DNA of 64,000 bases, from assembly GCA_000320605.2 (NCBI GenBank), contig KB445803.1:516714-580713 (forward strand), in the 5' to 3' direction. The position numbers were made by a program, and so were the translations under genes. The DNA is from Gelatoporia subvermispora B. Lineage: Eukaryota; Basidiomycota; Agaricomycetes; Polyporales; Gelatoporiaceae. Shown here piece after piece: positions 45,818 to 59,971 of the stretch. Numbering within the stretch: the first letter of the stretch is position 1; every line of letters starts with the position of its first letter. Under the pieces are notes generated by a model, which had not been told where the DNA came from, did not search any database, and saw nothing but the letters and a program-made list of their open reading frames with translations.

Positions 45818-48115
45818 CTTGTGTGACACTCCGGGGCAAACTAGGGGAATATGTTGAAGGTTTGCACGCTGACGTCGCCGCAGCGCCAGGCGCGAGCCTA
45901 CTGTTTGTGTCGAACAAATAAACCCCGCCGTGCTCATCCAGAAAAGGCAATTCCCGAGAGCATTCAACTTGCTAAAATTCCGAGCACAAGGCTTGTCATG
46001 TAATGTATCACTGGCAGACATATCCACATGCAGAAAAAAATTTATGATTCATTTATGCACACATCGATTCGGAAATTCAATCCCACCTGGGGCCGCTTGC
46101 AGAACTCAATCAAGTTACCGCCGCATACTTTGCTCCGCCGCCTCGGTGAGAGTCACGGCCCTTGTGTGTCGCTTGATTTATGCTGATGCAGAGATGAGGT
46201 TGTACACATTGCCTCCTTACCATACTGCATGGTGAACGGCCCACGTTAGGCTGTCCATATCCCAAGCCTCTGTATCATCAAGTGTTGAATCTTAGACGGA
46301 TATCGCACGGCCTCTGCCAAAGCAGCGAATAAAGGACGTGATGACATCTTATTCGATCTTTGATCTACCACAATGGTACTCGATCTACGAATACAACCGC
46401 ATCATACACTCTATCGGAATGCAAAGCCCAGCGACAAATGATCCGCGAGCGACGCGCGGCATGGCCCGCTCCCACTCGGTGACGCTACTTGACAGCCCGC
46501 CGTGGTCGAGCTGGCCGCGGCATACGGGGTCCAGTAGGCAATGAGCGGGTATCAAAGGAAAGCGGTACATTGCTAGGCCATCCGAATCCATGCTGGGGAA
46601 TATTGGCATTTCTGAGATATTGAGAAGCTCGCCGTACCCTGGCCGAAGCGGCCTGAATATCGCCTCAGAATACAGAGTCTGCGCCCCGTGGTCCCTTCGC
46701 ATCGCAAACACGAGGCTGCCTGATAGCTTGTTTTTCTTCACAGGTTGTTGCGGCCAGGTCTCTGCTGATACAGATACAGACATTATGCGGCTTCAGATAT
46801 GCCTGATGGGGGCTGGGCGCCGAACCCATGCGCCAGTGATATCATCGTGAACAGTGAGTCCTTAGTCATGCTGTCGTACCGCCATGACAAAGACAGACTC
46901 GAACCTGTTGCGCCACAGCTATGGATGAGAGTGAAACCAAGAGGGTGGCGGATTGGTCCTTCGCGGAGTTGCTTCTTTGGAGGATTGCTAGTATTCGAAG
47001 AAGCGCCGGATTGCGGTTCGCTGAATAAAAGAAACTGTCTTGGGCGCTGCATGGGTCCCTAGCGTTGGAAGGTGCCGAGCGAGCGTTCAGATAATCGTTA
47101 ACGTGTTTCGTGGTTGCGGCCCGATCACAAAGCGTGCGTGACCCCTGCTTTCAGAGTTGTCAAAATCAGCGTCAATGCGTACAGAAATAAACGTCCGCAC
47201 TTTCTTAAGCGATACTGACAGCTACTGACAAGCTGCTGAACGGGGTCTAACATTCAGCGCATTGATGATCATTGCAGCTCCAAAAACGCGAGACATCAAC
47301 AAGTTACTCGTTAGCTCCAGTAAAGATGAAATAGATAGATGCGAGAAGATCGGCTGTAATTACTCCTTGCAGATCGCAAGGATTGGGCGACTGTTTGGGA
47401 ACAACTCCGGCAGGATGGCACATCACATTCACACCAGGGCGTCTGATCTTGGCACGAGGAGACAAGATCCCGCCATCCCAATGCCACATCTCATGAGTAC
47501 GCACTTCGTTCGGGAGAAGTATGCCTCACATACCAATCGCAGACGTGGCGAGCGTAGCAAGCGACCAAGTAAAAGACTCCGACTCGGGGCGCTCAACAAC
47601 GACTAGGCGCTCACAAGTGCGTCCTGATGATCAGCAGAATCGGTTCCCAGCTGCGTCTTGTGTGCTGTGACCAGATCAGGGTGTAGTTCGAATCGCAGAG
47701 ATTCCGAAGATCAATCACCGGATAAACGAAGGCGCCAACGGGCGGCGAGAGCCGCCCCAATCCCTGCATGGGACGCTTCGGGATAGAGTGGGTGACCTGA
47801 CTGGCCACTCGCGAGCCTCTCGAATCTCACAAGGGACGTGCGAGGAAGTGCCTCGCTATAACGATATGCATGAGGCCAATGATGTGATAGGCACTGTTAC
47901 AGTCTATGTGATATTCCTTGTTCGAAGGCGTGGAAATGTCCGTTCTGCGATTGAGATAGCATGTGCAAAGCAAGTTGATACAGATTGTGGCGCTGCGGGG
48001 CAGGATGATGTAGAATGCAGATAGGAGGAGAAGAGTCTGGTCGCAACCATCCCACAATGGTCATGAGACCGCTGAAATCGACAGACTACTTGCCGCTATT
48101 CGATCTTGCTCTGTC
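45818..48115. other. Long intergenic region (2.3 kb)
   Basis: Promoter of vph1 and 3' flank of the Zn2Cys6 gene. Two adjacent minus-strand frames (46385-46783, 132 codons; 46783-47052, 89 codons) are the only longer ones. They lie in different frames with no clear intron between them and have no recognisable domain. I do not call a gene. Confidence 0.45.
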
Positions 48116-50327
48116 TTAGACGCGTGAATACCTATGGAGGACAGTTAGAGATCGGTGTTGAAATTTGATCAGGCCATCAGGCGTACCCGCAACAGGAAAA
48201 AGTAAACCTAGGCGGTTCATAGCGAGGATAAGAACATCCAGCTCCTGATTGATAACATCGAGCGCGCATTGGAGCGTCTGTGTCTGTGGTGAGGCCAACA
48301 TGCGAATATACACATCAGCCGCCGTTCTCCAGCAATTCTAGAAGCACCAATGCAGATAAATACCATGGAAGGATCGCAAGAAACGTACGAATGACGTACG
48401 CTGATGATTGGGTCCAGGAAGTCGTAGTCACCATCGCTCAAATCTCGTACCGAAGAGGTCATAGAATTGGCGGCAACTAGACACTTCTCGTACGATGCCG
48501 GATTCGAGTCCGCGAGACCTCGGTGGAGATGTATTGATGAGGCGAAAATAAGAGCATAGATGTTGACGAAGTCGACCTCGTTGTTTGATGGACTGCCTTG
48601 TCGACTCTGCCGACTGACATATGGAAGGTTTGTTGTGAATTGCGCAATTGACAGCTCCAGCGATCTGAACTCATCCCAGCGTACATTTCCCTTTGAGACC
48701 ACTGATGAACAGTCAGATATATGAGATGGCGTCCATCGTGTACAATACGCACTGGTTGACATACGGAACGTTCGTTCGTACAGGACCACAGCCTTCGCTC
48801 GCAATGTCACGGGCGATGTAGCAGATGGTTGTGCGGGTGGTCCCCCCTTGTAAAGTGAATGGAGGGCGCCTCCGTCCATCACGGTCTGCTCAATAAGCAA
48901 CGGGACATTGATGGAATAAGTCACAAACTCACGGAAGGTTCTGACGAGATTGGTGTCGGCCATACCGTCTGTATCTGCGCGCGGGGATTATCATCGTCCG
49001 GCAGTGCAGAAGGGAGACCGGTCGCGACTGTCCACGCTCGGTCGACCATAAATACTTGCCAAAACGCAGCGACGCGTTCCGCGTAGTCGATCGCGTCCAT
49101 GGGAGGGGTGGAGGGAAGGGAGGCTTTGACCGACGCGCTGAGGTCGGGAGCATATCCTGCGAGTGCCATCTGTAATTGGAACCAGTCCTCTGAACGGACT
49201 TGGTGCAGCCCCATACCGACTGCTAGCCGCGCTGCTATGGAGGAGTGATAGTACCCCTCCAGCACCCGTCCATGGCAATAGAAATATACGCCAAGGAGAC
49301 ATGAGGCCTGAAGGACGTTGATGATCCGGTCAGAGAGCTGCAGCGCGTCCGAAATTCCCTGTAGTGCGCGTCGAAGAAAATGTGGTTGCAGCTCGGACAG
49401 TCGCGGCGATCGTGAGAAATAGCACGCCAACAAGTACATGGCGTCCAACAGCGCTGGATGGGGCCTGTCGCTAGACTGCAAATATAACGACGCCTGAAAC
49501 CTGCCCTGATGGACATCGAAGCAACACTGATGCTTGTGCATGAAGAATATGTCAAGGCTGCGTCGGGCATGGTACATTAGTATCTGACAGGACATGTCAT
49601 TTTCAATCGGGAATCGCTTACAGCATCTGCTTGTTGTCGCAAAAGGTATGTGGGTCCTCCCACCATGTTGTTGATCCATGAACCTGAGCTACGGGCGCGG
49701 CGGAAAGCGCAAGATTGTTCAGGAACTCATCCGTAGGCAATGGGGCATTCAAGAAGTCGTTGGGCCATGAGGGTTGATGGGATGATGGATCAAACACTGA
49801 GGATGAAGAGGACCCTGCGGAGCTCCCCGAGGCGTGCGAGGAGAATAGGGACTGCTCCCAAGCGTCGCTAAGCAGTATAGAGGTGCTAGACGAAGCGTAG
49901 TTGTCGCTATGAAGCGCTTCGGGAGAATGATCATGAGGGTGCGCCGATTCCGCACCAGGAGCATGGAACTCACGAATATTTCCCAAGGTTTCGCCGGGAG
50001 AGTTCGAGCTGGAAGCCACAGGGGTGCACTCAAGGGGAATCTCGCCTTGCTCCGCTTCTAATTCTCGGAGTCTGGCCTCTAGCTTAGCGACCTTCTGCTG
50101 GAGAAGTTCCGTGCGGCTTGTTTGTTTCTTCTCGACATATTGGCAGGTGGTGGTCCTGCTGCTCTTGGTGCATTGTGTGCAGACCGGACGAACGCCATCA
50201 CATTTCTGCTTCCGTGAATCAGCCACCGACGCGTGTGGTAAAGTGGCGGGCGCACCATCTTCCGTTTGCGGCATGACAAGCAGGCCATGCCGCGCTGCAA
50301 TGGTGACGCAGATTTGAGATCTTTCAT
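48116..50327 (-). CDS. Zn2Cys6 transcription factor with fungal middle homology region
   Basis: A fungal-specific nuclear regulator. Exon 1 starts at 50327; the zinc cluster begins at residue 16 (CLSCRKRKM), is interrupted by an intron, then continues KCDGVRPVCTQC and TTTC, giving the CX2CX6C...CX2C...C spacing. A coiled-coil linker (LLQQKVAKLEARLRELEAEQ) for dimerisation follows, then a long Ser/Pro/His-rich stretch. After an intron near 49618 comes the fungal_trans domain (HPALLDAMYLLACYFS, CLLGVYFYCHGRVLEGYYHS, ARLAVGMGLHQV, RAWTVATGLPSALPDDD). The C-terminal helices extend through four further short introns to the stop at 48116. Target genes cannot be told from context; neighbours are housekeeping genes. 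Confidence 0.9.
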
Positions 50328-51687
50328 GTCGGGGAGTTGGAGATGAGGAGGGACGCAAAAGATGCTCTTTCTATATAGCGCGACGACCGATAAGTCTGAA
50401 ACTTATATCAGGCGGAGGCGCTCGAAACTATGCCGTAAAGAGGTGAGCGACTTCCAAGGACTGCATGTGAGGAGAGCAGACGCTGGCGGGCGTATGTGAT
50501 CGACGTACATTGGACCGGGAGAACTATTTTTCTGCTGTGACAGAGAACAGGAGTTGAAGGGTTCGAATTTCCTACGCAAGCGCTGAAGCGCTGAAGAGGG
50601 ACTAAGAGGTAGGAGCAATGCGAGCATGTGCGTCAAGATATAGGGCTGCGGGACATGAGATCGCGAAGTTCTACCCTTTGTACCTATTTTCGAATTGTTG
50701 AAATCATTCGCATCAGTTCTTCAGGACCTGATGATTGCTCCATGTGCTGTGTACACTGCCGCATTCTTCAAGTCGGACCCAGAACATGGTGGACAATTGT
50801 AGCATTGGCGGAGTCCTAACTGGTGCCCGTATCAGCCGCGCGCTTGCCAGGCGCTACAACCGTATCCTCTCTTCCCAGCCGATGCCAGCAAAAGAGAGCG
50901 CCTCGGCGCGGCAAGCGACCACCATAGGGGGCGTGGCTCGCAAAATCCCTTCATCTCCTCAGACTATCCTCCTTCGATACAGGGGGGACACGGCGCAAAC
51001 ACCAAAAACAAAGCACGCCCAGCGCCCTTCAACGCACGCCCACCCAAATTAACGCCAACCATCACACTGTCCTGGACCAACATCACCGCAGCACGACTCT
51101 CAGCAACGATTTCGCAACCCAGGCGCGCAAACACGTTTTGCAATCCAGCGCCAGCCAGCGGTGAGCACAGCGCACGACTGCGAGCCCCGCCACGTGCAGC
51201 TAGCTTACCCTTTGCTGCGGGGGAGAAGAAACGACGCTGATCGCGAAATGCCATGAGACCGTACCGAGAATCTCGCGAGTTGAATCTGCGATGCACCGGG
51301 AGTAAGAAAGATGTCCCGGCACCGCCGCGCGACAAATGTAGCATGTGCGCGACTTTGGAAGAAGCCTCTGAGACAATTCACGGGCTGGCTAAAAAATTGA
51401 CCACCTCATCGCCTTCTCGGATAGGCTATTGAATAGGCATACCATCGTCCGAGTCGTTGGCGGCATAACATCAAAAGGCTCACTGATCCACAAAGGCTTC
51501 CGGGTGTCACGGACGAAATGATTGAGAAACCGCCGGTTGCGGCTTAGTGACGCGCCCACGGACCCCCTGACAGGAACGGATGGGACCGCCCAGCACATCT
51601 TCAGTAACAGCCGAGCTCCACTCAAACCCCTGTCATTTTAGCGGTGATGATCTAGATATGCATCCGTCGCGTCTACGGACAAGGTGT
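50328..51687. other. Intergenic between the Zn2Cys6 gene and adenylate kinase
   Basis: Presumed promoter of the transcription factor, with a TATATAG on the minus strand near 50372-50378, and 3' flank of adk1. A 126-codon minus-strand frame at 50964-51344 has no identifiable domain. Confidence 0.5.
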
Positions 51688-52735
<1,048 letters not shown>

Positions 52736-53389
52736 CGTGAGGGACTAGTGAGGAAAAGCAAGGGCAAGAGGACCGAGAGTATAAATCGGGCGGCGCAGGT
52801 CCAGCGTACGAGCAAGCCTTTGGGGACCGACGTCGATTTCTGCCGGGCGCGGCAGCCGCCGCGGAGTTTCAGCGGAGTTTAGTTGGCGGTGGCACGGCGT
52901 TCGCGTCTGTGGCGGTCGTCCGTCACCTGCCCTTGCACAACATCGGTCGACAAAACTCTGTCGATGTCAATTTTCAGACATACAAAAAAAAGCGCAGACA
53001 GTCAATTTACCGTCATGTGTATTAGATTGCGCGCATCGCTTCTGTCGCGTGCGTACGCATCTCGAAGTAGCGGCCGCAGTTTTCGCACATGGACACCGAA
53101 GATAATTTTCCTGTTGAACGCCCATGCTATTCACAGTATGACGCCCAACAGATACAACTGCGATCCAGTTGGTGCTTCTCAGCGCGCGCGCGATGTCACG
53201 GATGGCCGGATCTTCCGCACAGCAGCTAGGAAGAGAGACTTCGATACTGGTGGTTTCTTACCAATCCGAAGCTTAAATAGTAAATCTGTTCCTGCGGGGA
53301 ACATCTGAGATCGGGGGCGGTCTTCAGTCCAGATCGCACAATTATATCAAGATAGCAGAAATATCCAGGTATCTGAAGAATACAATCAT
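52736..53389. other. Intergenic between adk1 and OST48
   Basis: Promoter of adk1 (minus strand) and 3' flank of the OST48 gene. No gene seen. Confidence 0.5.
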
Positions 53390-54997
53390 CTACTCGGCCT
53401 TTGAACCTTTCGCCTTTTTGGTTTCAGACCCACCCAACCAGAGGGCAGAGAAGATTACGAAACCGACGCTCGTGCTGATAGCGCCAGTGTAGTAGGGCCA
53501 CGCTGCACTCAGGAAGCGCGGGTACTCGTCATGGCGTGGAGGCACCAGAGGCACCACCGTTGAGCTTTGCAGATGCGTCCATCTACATGTATTGTCAACA
53601 CCAGCGGAATTCTAGCGGAATATCGAGTTGACGTACCCTCGGCGCTTGTAGTCAACGACGAACTTGAAGACGCCGTGGCGGTCTGGCGCACGGAATGTCA
53701 CAGAGTACGTGCCCGGCTGGCCGGCAACAGGTGGGAGCGCCGTGCGGATGTGCGGGTCGAGCATGGTGAATTCGAGCTGCAGGTCCTTGATGCCGGAGTA
53801 CGGTTCCCATTCAGAGGACTGCGGGTTGTAGCGAGAGATATGCGTCGTGAATACCTACGTAAAGAATGATCGTCAGCGCGCAACCGGAACGGCAGGTAGG
53901 AGATTGAGCGCACGATCTTGTCGTTCGTGGTGTACTTATCGCGCGGCGCGGTCTCGTCCAGGCGATGGTGGTTGACGCTGTCGATGCGCAAGACTAGCGA
54001 CTCCTGGAATGTCCACGAGGCAACGTCAACGGTGAATTGCTCATTGCCCGACTTCACGCCTCTACGCGTTCAATGAGCGTCTGCCGCCTCATGCCAATGA
54101 TAGGAATTAATGTACTCACGACGAGATCTCCTTGTGCGCAAATTCATCACTAAAGAGCTCCACGCCACCAACCCAAGTGGCACGAGCGCCGCCTACAGGT
54201 TGGAAACCAGCGACGAGGCCAAGCTGACTACCAGCCCACAGACCCTCTCCGCCTTTCTCAGAAGCCTCGGCTATAACATCGGCGTCTGAGTCAGTTAATG
54301 TGTCAGTCGCAAAGCTCTCCGCGGGAGCGTGCAGGAGTGGCACAAGAAGGGGATTCGTTCCGAGCGCGAACGGCACGCCGGAGAACCACACTGGTGGCAG
54401 CTCGGGCGTCAGAATGGGACTTGAATGCGAAACGTTGACAGGGATCACGGTCGCCGGCGTGTCTCTCTCGGGGAAATGCGAGACCAGCGGAGTCCCAGGC
54501 GGAGGAGGTATGAGAGAGAACTCGGATGCCAGCGACGTGAGAGGGGTCTGCTTCGGCGACAGTGCGAGCAGAAGGTTTGTGCCCTTCGAGAGCAACTCGA
54601 CGAGAGACTGAGGAGTGATATCCTTCGGATAGGCTATATTGCGGTCAGGTGAGCAGAGCACATGCGTAAAGGAATAGAACACACTTACACTTCGTCTCGG
54701 GAGCAAAGATGATGGCATGGGAGAACTGGGGATGGTCGTCTTTGATTATTGCGGGCTCATCAGCCTTGGCAGACCTGAATGTCAGATCGTAGCCTCGCTC
54801 TATTGCACAAAGTCAGCAACCAAGAGTACTCAAGTAACTTGTTGTGCACCTTCAAGCCCTTTGAAGAATAGTGAGTAGTCATCTTTGTTAACACTTGAGT
54901 CCAATAGCACGAGCACCGAATCCCCGCTACTAGACTTCGCACGTGCTGCCGTCGCAAGACCGACAATTGAGACAAGAAACGACCAGAGCAGCCGCAT
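53390..54997 (-). CDS. wbp1: Oligosaccharyltransferase 48-kDa subunit (OST48/Wbp1)
   Basis: A non-catalytic ER-membrane subunit of the complex that transfers the N-glycan precursor to nascent proteins. The start at 54997 opens with a signal peptide (RLLWSFLVSIVGLATAARA), then SVLVLLDSSVNKDDYS, where the first intron follows soon after. YPKDITPQSLVELLSKGTNLLLALS and GGARATWVGGVELFSDEF are typical OST48 segments, as is the later WEPYSGIKDLQLEFTMLDPH. DRHGVFKFVVDYKRRG, WTHLQSSTVVPLVPPRHDEYPRFL, one membrane helix and a short Lys-rich cytosolic tail ending at 53390 complete it. The length, about 440-450 aa, suits the family. Five or six short introns. Confidence 0.93.
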
Positions 54998-55313
54998 GTT
55001 TGTTTGCCGTCTGTCAGTCGGTTGCCAACAAGACGGTGAAGGGGATAGAGCAGGCGCGTCGTCCTGTGTTACACAACGAGCGCGGTATGGGAGACTTTAC
55101 ACGTCGACCTCGTCTTTGGCGCCTACGCCACGTGCCTGAACCATAAATAGCGCGCTATTTCGGGGACCGCACCAAGTTCACAACATACTCAATACTCATT
55201 CTGCCACTTGGAGCTCATAATCGAGTATTCATATCTGACAACTATAACTTATAAAGCTGTTGAAAGGCGTAAACATAACTAGGGCTATCACGACTTTTTG
55301 CGGCCCTTGAGAA
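54998..55313. promoter_or_regulatory. Divergent promoter, OST48 / coiled-coil gene
   Basis: 316 bp between start codons in opposite directions. AT-rich around 55190-55260, with TATAACTTATAAAG near 55240-55253 that could serve the plus-strand gene. Confidence 0.45.
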
Positions 55314-56688
55314 ATGTCCGCTATCATTCCTGTCGATTCTCTACCCGCTAAGGAACTAGTAGAGTTTTGGAGTCATAAGTATGCAGAAGTGAAACGAGAG
55401 CTAGATCAGCTCAAGGTGTGCTCCCACAGACGTTCGACTGGACATCGTGCCTCGATACTGACCTGACTATAGGCGCAACATCAGCTGGCGCGGAGCAGTG
55501 TAGTCGAGACGCGACTAGAAGAGCTGCTCGTCGCGTTCAAGCGTGAGTCGCGCTGGCGCGAAGAAGACGAAGAGAAAACACGCGAACTCGTGGGGCGTCT
55601 TCTGCAGGACGCGCAATTGAGCGAGAGGCTGACGACGCTAGAGAGAACCAATCATGAGCTGCGACAGCGCCTGGATGTATGCGAGAATGAGCGCGAAATG
55701 CTACGGAAACAGGTGTGTTCTACTAACATTTTTGTTGTTCTCGATTCTTGTATATCAATTTGACTACAGGCCACGACAATGCGAAACCACTCAATCGCCC
55801 TGGCCGTAGAAAACCATCGGTGGAGATGCTCGATGTTGGCACGAGCCGGCCTTACAAAGCGCGTTGATCGGTCCGACTCGGATTACAGCTTGTTAGCTTT
55901 TACTTCTCCATCTACAATCGTAAAGCATCTGCCCCAGGTAAAGTGTTCCGATTTACCCGTTAATACTAGCCTCAGCCTTCCCCGCAGCAATTCAGCACAC
56001 GACATCGCTAGTGCGTTTGTTTCATTTTTTTGTCATCTGTCCAGCCCGCAGACGTGGTAACCATACTCCGTGTCACTTAAGCTGGGTCTTTGTGCCAGCT
56101 CCGCCGCGGAGCCTGCCTCTGCGGGTCAGCAAGCCCGGAGATGATGGATATTGGTTCTACCCGATCTTCCGCGTCCCGGAGCACTCTCCCTTCGAGCTGC
56201 TCGTCGAAAGCGCGCAAGATTCGGTAGGTGTTTGTGCTCCGCTGACTGTGGGAGAGACATAAACATACATATATACATCATAGTGGACGTACCTCGGGAG
56301 TTATGTATCTGGCCCGCTACCAGGATATGAAATGACCTTGTCCGAGTGGATGATGCTTGACGACCAGGTTCGTTGGTCTCCAAAATAATATTGGCGCGCT
56401 TGTATTAACGCTCTGCAGACAAAAGACGCGCATTGCGAACGTGTCTTTAGGGACATCGCAACGGGTCCATGCGAGCCTGTACAAGACTCTATCCGAGATA
56501 TTCGCGCACGGTACGACACTGGGGAGACGACTGTGTCTTGCCACAGTCTGCAGTGTGTCGAATATGATGCGACGCTGTACGATGCGCTGCACAAGTTGGT
56601 GAGAAGCTTGAGTTCTAGCGAGACAACATCCCCTCCCTCAATCGCGGATGCTACGCGACGCCACGAGAGTCAAAGCGTATTATCGTGA
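55314..56688 (+). CDS. Coiled-coil protein with a Trp-rich C-terminal module (unknown function)
   Basis: Exons 55314-55415, 55473-55712 and 55770-55937 are secure and in frame. They encode a helix-rich, heptad-like N-terminal half (KRELDQLK, RLTTLERTNHELRQRLDVCENERE). The fourth exon border (~56010-56060) is uncertain. Its body reads PAPPRSLPLRVSKPGDDGYW and PEHSPFELLVESAQDS (to ~56223). The next exon gives WTYLGSYVSGPLPGYEMTLSEW and the last runs from TKDAHCERVFRDIA to the stop at 56686-56688. The W-x-Y-L-G...L-x-x-x-E-W pattern recalls an uncharacterised basidiomycete domain (I believe DUF6697, unverified). No signal peptide or membrane helix. Function unknown. Confidence 0.7.
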
Positions 56689-57823
56689 ACTACTCGTGTT
56701 TCTTGTTCTTGGGGCTGCACATGTACCAGACCGCCCAAACATCATAAAATTCGATGGATCTCGCTTCCGTGAAATGAAACGACTGACAACCCAAAGTTGT
56801 TGATTCTCGGATGCTCGGCAAGTTTTTATTGTCTCTCTTCACTTACGTGGTCACAAACTTATGGCGCGACACTGCTACATCACTGCTTAAGGTCTTATAT
56901 CCTAGTACAGTAATTTCGGCCTACTGCTAAGAATACACTCCAAGATGGACTACGGAAAACCAACAGGCAGCCTCTACGTAACGGTTGCATGGCCCGTTGT
57001 ATTTCCTTCCGCCGTCTCGAGAATGTCATTTTGTAGGTAGCCCGGATCCGGTGTCTTGTCTGGGTCGTCGCCTACGGTCGAATATCTGCCTTGGTCCCCA
57101 CTATCGTGCCTCTCTTAGGCTGTGGCTGAACTTCATCATCGCCTCTGTTCTGCTACAGCAAGGCAGCGGCGCCCTCACCCTCTCTTGGCCTCTCAGACAT
57201 CTGACGACCTCTGAAGACATCCTCAATCGATCGAATGTGGTCACTGGGCGATCGACGATGACCGAGGGCGGCCGCGCCACAGGCTGAAAGTCATCCCGCG
57301 GCGGCACGGTTCTCATTTTTCCCGGCCCGTGACACGTCGGGCATTTGCCAAATACGGCAACGACGGGACGCGGCAGGTTGGCTCTGTGAGGTCATCGCCA
57401 TCAATTTGTCCCGTTCGACGATTTTCCAACGCAATTCGTCGCCCCGCAAAATACCTGACTAACTCAACTGTCGAGCAGCACCTGGATACAGCTGAGATGG
57501 ACGCACCAAGTTCGTGCATGGAGATTGGGAAGAGGTATATATATAGTGTGCGCACTCACGCATGTGCTGGCGATAAGGATCTACAAAACGGCAAGCAGGG
57601 TGTTTGCATCCAAGCGGACGGCGTTGCACTAAGGCTCACTAAGCAGGAAAGTCTCGGGAAAAGTCCAGCCGCTTCGTGACATTGTGGCTGCCCCCAGGCT
57701 AAATGAGTACACGACGTAGAATATATAAACGCATGGCGGTTGGACTCGCTGTGAAACATACATCCCTGTCTCTTCCTCTCTGTGCTATACCCGCTAAACT
57801 TGATACCTTCCCCTCAAAAAGCC
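56689..57823. promoter_or_regulatory. Intergenic, including the ADH promoter
   Basis: A TATATAAAC box lies at 57722-57730, about 100 bp before the dehydrogenase ATG. Another TATATATAG at 57537-57545 could be an upstream alternative. 56689-57500 shows no gene. Confidence 0.55.
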
Positions 57824-59087
57824 ATGTCTGCCGTTCCTGAAATCGAGTTCAAGGGCTATGCTCTGACTTGTAAGTGCCCCACCGAGTTTAAAATCCTGCA
57901 ATAGAAGGCTGACCTGCCCCCAGCTGCCGACCCCGCCAAATGGAGCGACCTGCAGGTCGTACCGATCAAGCCCAAGACCTTCGGCCCGCACGACGTCGAG
58001 ATCGCCATCACGCACTGCGGTGTGTGCGGCTCTGACATCCACACTTTGACCGGTGGGTGGGGCGCGGTCTCGCGGCTCCCGCTCGTCGTCGGCCACGAGA
58101 TCGTCGGGAAGGTCACGCGCGTGGGCGAGGCTGTCTCCGAGTTCAAGGCCGGCGACAAGGTCGGCGTCGGCGCGCAGATCGGCTCGTGCGGTGACTGCCG
58201 TGCGTGCAAGAACGGCGATGAGAACTACTGCCCGAAGATGATCCACACCTACGTGCGTGCATTCCTCCATCTCACCGACGCGTGAGCTCTTGCTGACTGG
58301 GCGCTGTGCAGAACGATGTGTACTCCGACGGCGTCGTTACTCAGGGTGGATACGCGACTGGCATCCGCGCGCACGAGCAGTTCGTGTTCAGGGTCCCCGA
58401 GGGCCTCGAGCTGCGCGATGCCGCGTCGATGATGTGCGCGGGCCTCACCGTGTTCTCGCCCCTCAAGGTCAACGGCTGCGGGCCCGGCAAGAACGTCGGC
58501 GTCATCGGCGTTGGCGGCCTGGGTCATTACGCCGTCCTCTTCGCAAAGGCGATGGGCGCGACCGTCTACGCGTTCACGCGCGGCACGCGCAAGGAGGAGG
58601 ACATCCGCAAGATGGGCGCGGACTTTATCATCAACACCGAGGACCCTGTGAGTGCTCTTCGTAATTCAGAGGGCTGGGCTTCGGACTGACCGATGCGTCG
58701 CAGGAGTTCTACAAGCCGCTGCAGGGCGAGCTGGACATCATCGTCTCGACGATCGACTACTTCAGCCCGGAGCGCCCGATGAAGATGTACCTCTCGATGC
58801 TCTACGCGCACGGCAAGTTCATCTGCGCGGGCCTGCCCGACGCAGACAACTCGCTCCCGCCGCTGCACGCGTTCGACGTCACGCTCAACGGATGCTACAT
58901 CGGCGGCACGCACATCGGCTCGAAGATCGAGGCGACGGAGATGCTCCAGCTCGCCGCGGACAAGGGCATCAAGCCCTGGGTCGAGGAGCTCCCGATGAGC
59001 AAGGCACGCGAGGCGGTCGAGGGTGTCAAGAACGGCAAGGCGCGGTACCGCTACGTCCTCAAGCAGGACCTTGTCAACTACGACTAA
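57824..59087 (+). CDS. NADP-dependent alcohol (cinnamyl-type) dehydrogenase
   Basis: A zinc-dependent medium-chain dehydrogenase/reductase of the Adh6/CAD group, which interconverts aldehydes and alcohols with NADP(H) in the cytosol. Four exons start at 57824 (SAVPEIEFKGYALT), with introns near 57870, 58254 and 58648. Catalytic zinc ligands: the Cys of HCGVCGSDIH, the His-Glu of VVGHEIVG, and a later conserved Cys. The structural zinc lobe is CGDCRACKNGDENYC. The Rossmann motif GVGGLGHYAV is followed by TRGTRKEED, whose small/basic residues favour NADP over NAD. The C-terminus ARYRYVLKQDLVNYD ends at 59087. In wood-decay fungi such enzymes often reduce aromatic aldehydes; that substrate is inference. 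A good TATA box is present upstream. Confidence 0.92.
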
Positions 59088-59971
59088 ACGCCAGGCACGA
59101 CGCTGATCAAAAATGGGTACCATACCATATGAGAACGCATCTAGATTGCAGAGCTTAGAGTTCGAGTTGTAGCACAGCACGCATAAATTATAAATTCTTT
59201 ATTACCTTCCGGTCCGGATACTGCGCGTGAATACGAATGATGCAGTTCCGCGACTGAGATCTGATCTGAATATGACCGAGTGTGTGTCATCTCTGCGGAG
59301 GGAGGCAGAGGGAGGCCATCCAAGGTCAGAACGCTTTCGGGCGCCTGAGCGCAGCGCTAGGTCGAAACTGGTCGATGCAAACCACTGCTGTCGAGATGCC
59401 CCGTTCGGCGACCACAGCTTTCCGCGCAGTGCTCAACAGCCCCAGCAGCAATGATTGCATCCAACCGAACCCTACTACCTCACACAACAAGAACATTGCG
59501 CAGTTGCACCGACCGAGACCTCTTCCGTGCCATCATGCTTCAAGCAACTTGCTATGATTCCCGCGGACGCCCCTGCCTGTGCCACTGATGCGACACGACC
59601 AAACTACATATGATCCCCGCGACTACTACCACCGACCCTGTGCCAACGACCCGGCGTGACCTCGGCTTCGCAGCATCATGCAGCATCCCGCGCGAGCACC
59701 CGGGTGGAAGCACGCACGATGACACCAGTAGCCCCATGCCATGTCGATCCACGCTTCCCTACCCTGTGGACCTATTCGGTTGGCGAATCCTGGAGCAGGA
59801 GTGGTGATGTGCTGCGGGGCCCGCATATGCAGGCCCGCCTGGAGCGAAGCGCGGTCGCGTGGTCCTGTCGACGAAGCCCGAGGTGCGCGGTGCATGCTAC
59901 ATATATGAAGCGACCTCGGTGGTCCTGCGTGCTTCGCACTTCCCCATCTGCCAGAGACACTAGTGTGTAAG
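59088..59971. other. Intergenic, no gene recognised
   Basis: Long minus-strand frames here overlap the protease gene and have no domain. The region presumably holds the 3' flank of the dehydrogenase and the promoter of the protease. Confidence 0.5.

Noticed and set aside
46385..47052. Two neighbouring minus-strand frames (132 and 89 codons)
   Set aside because: Different frames, no splice pair joining them, no motif. Left as intergenic.
50964..51344. A 126-codon minus-strand frame with RRFFSPAA
   Set aside because: The motif resembles a mitochondrial targeting end, but nothing downstream is recognisable.
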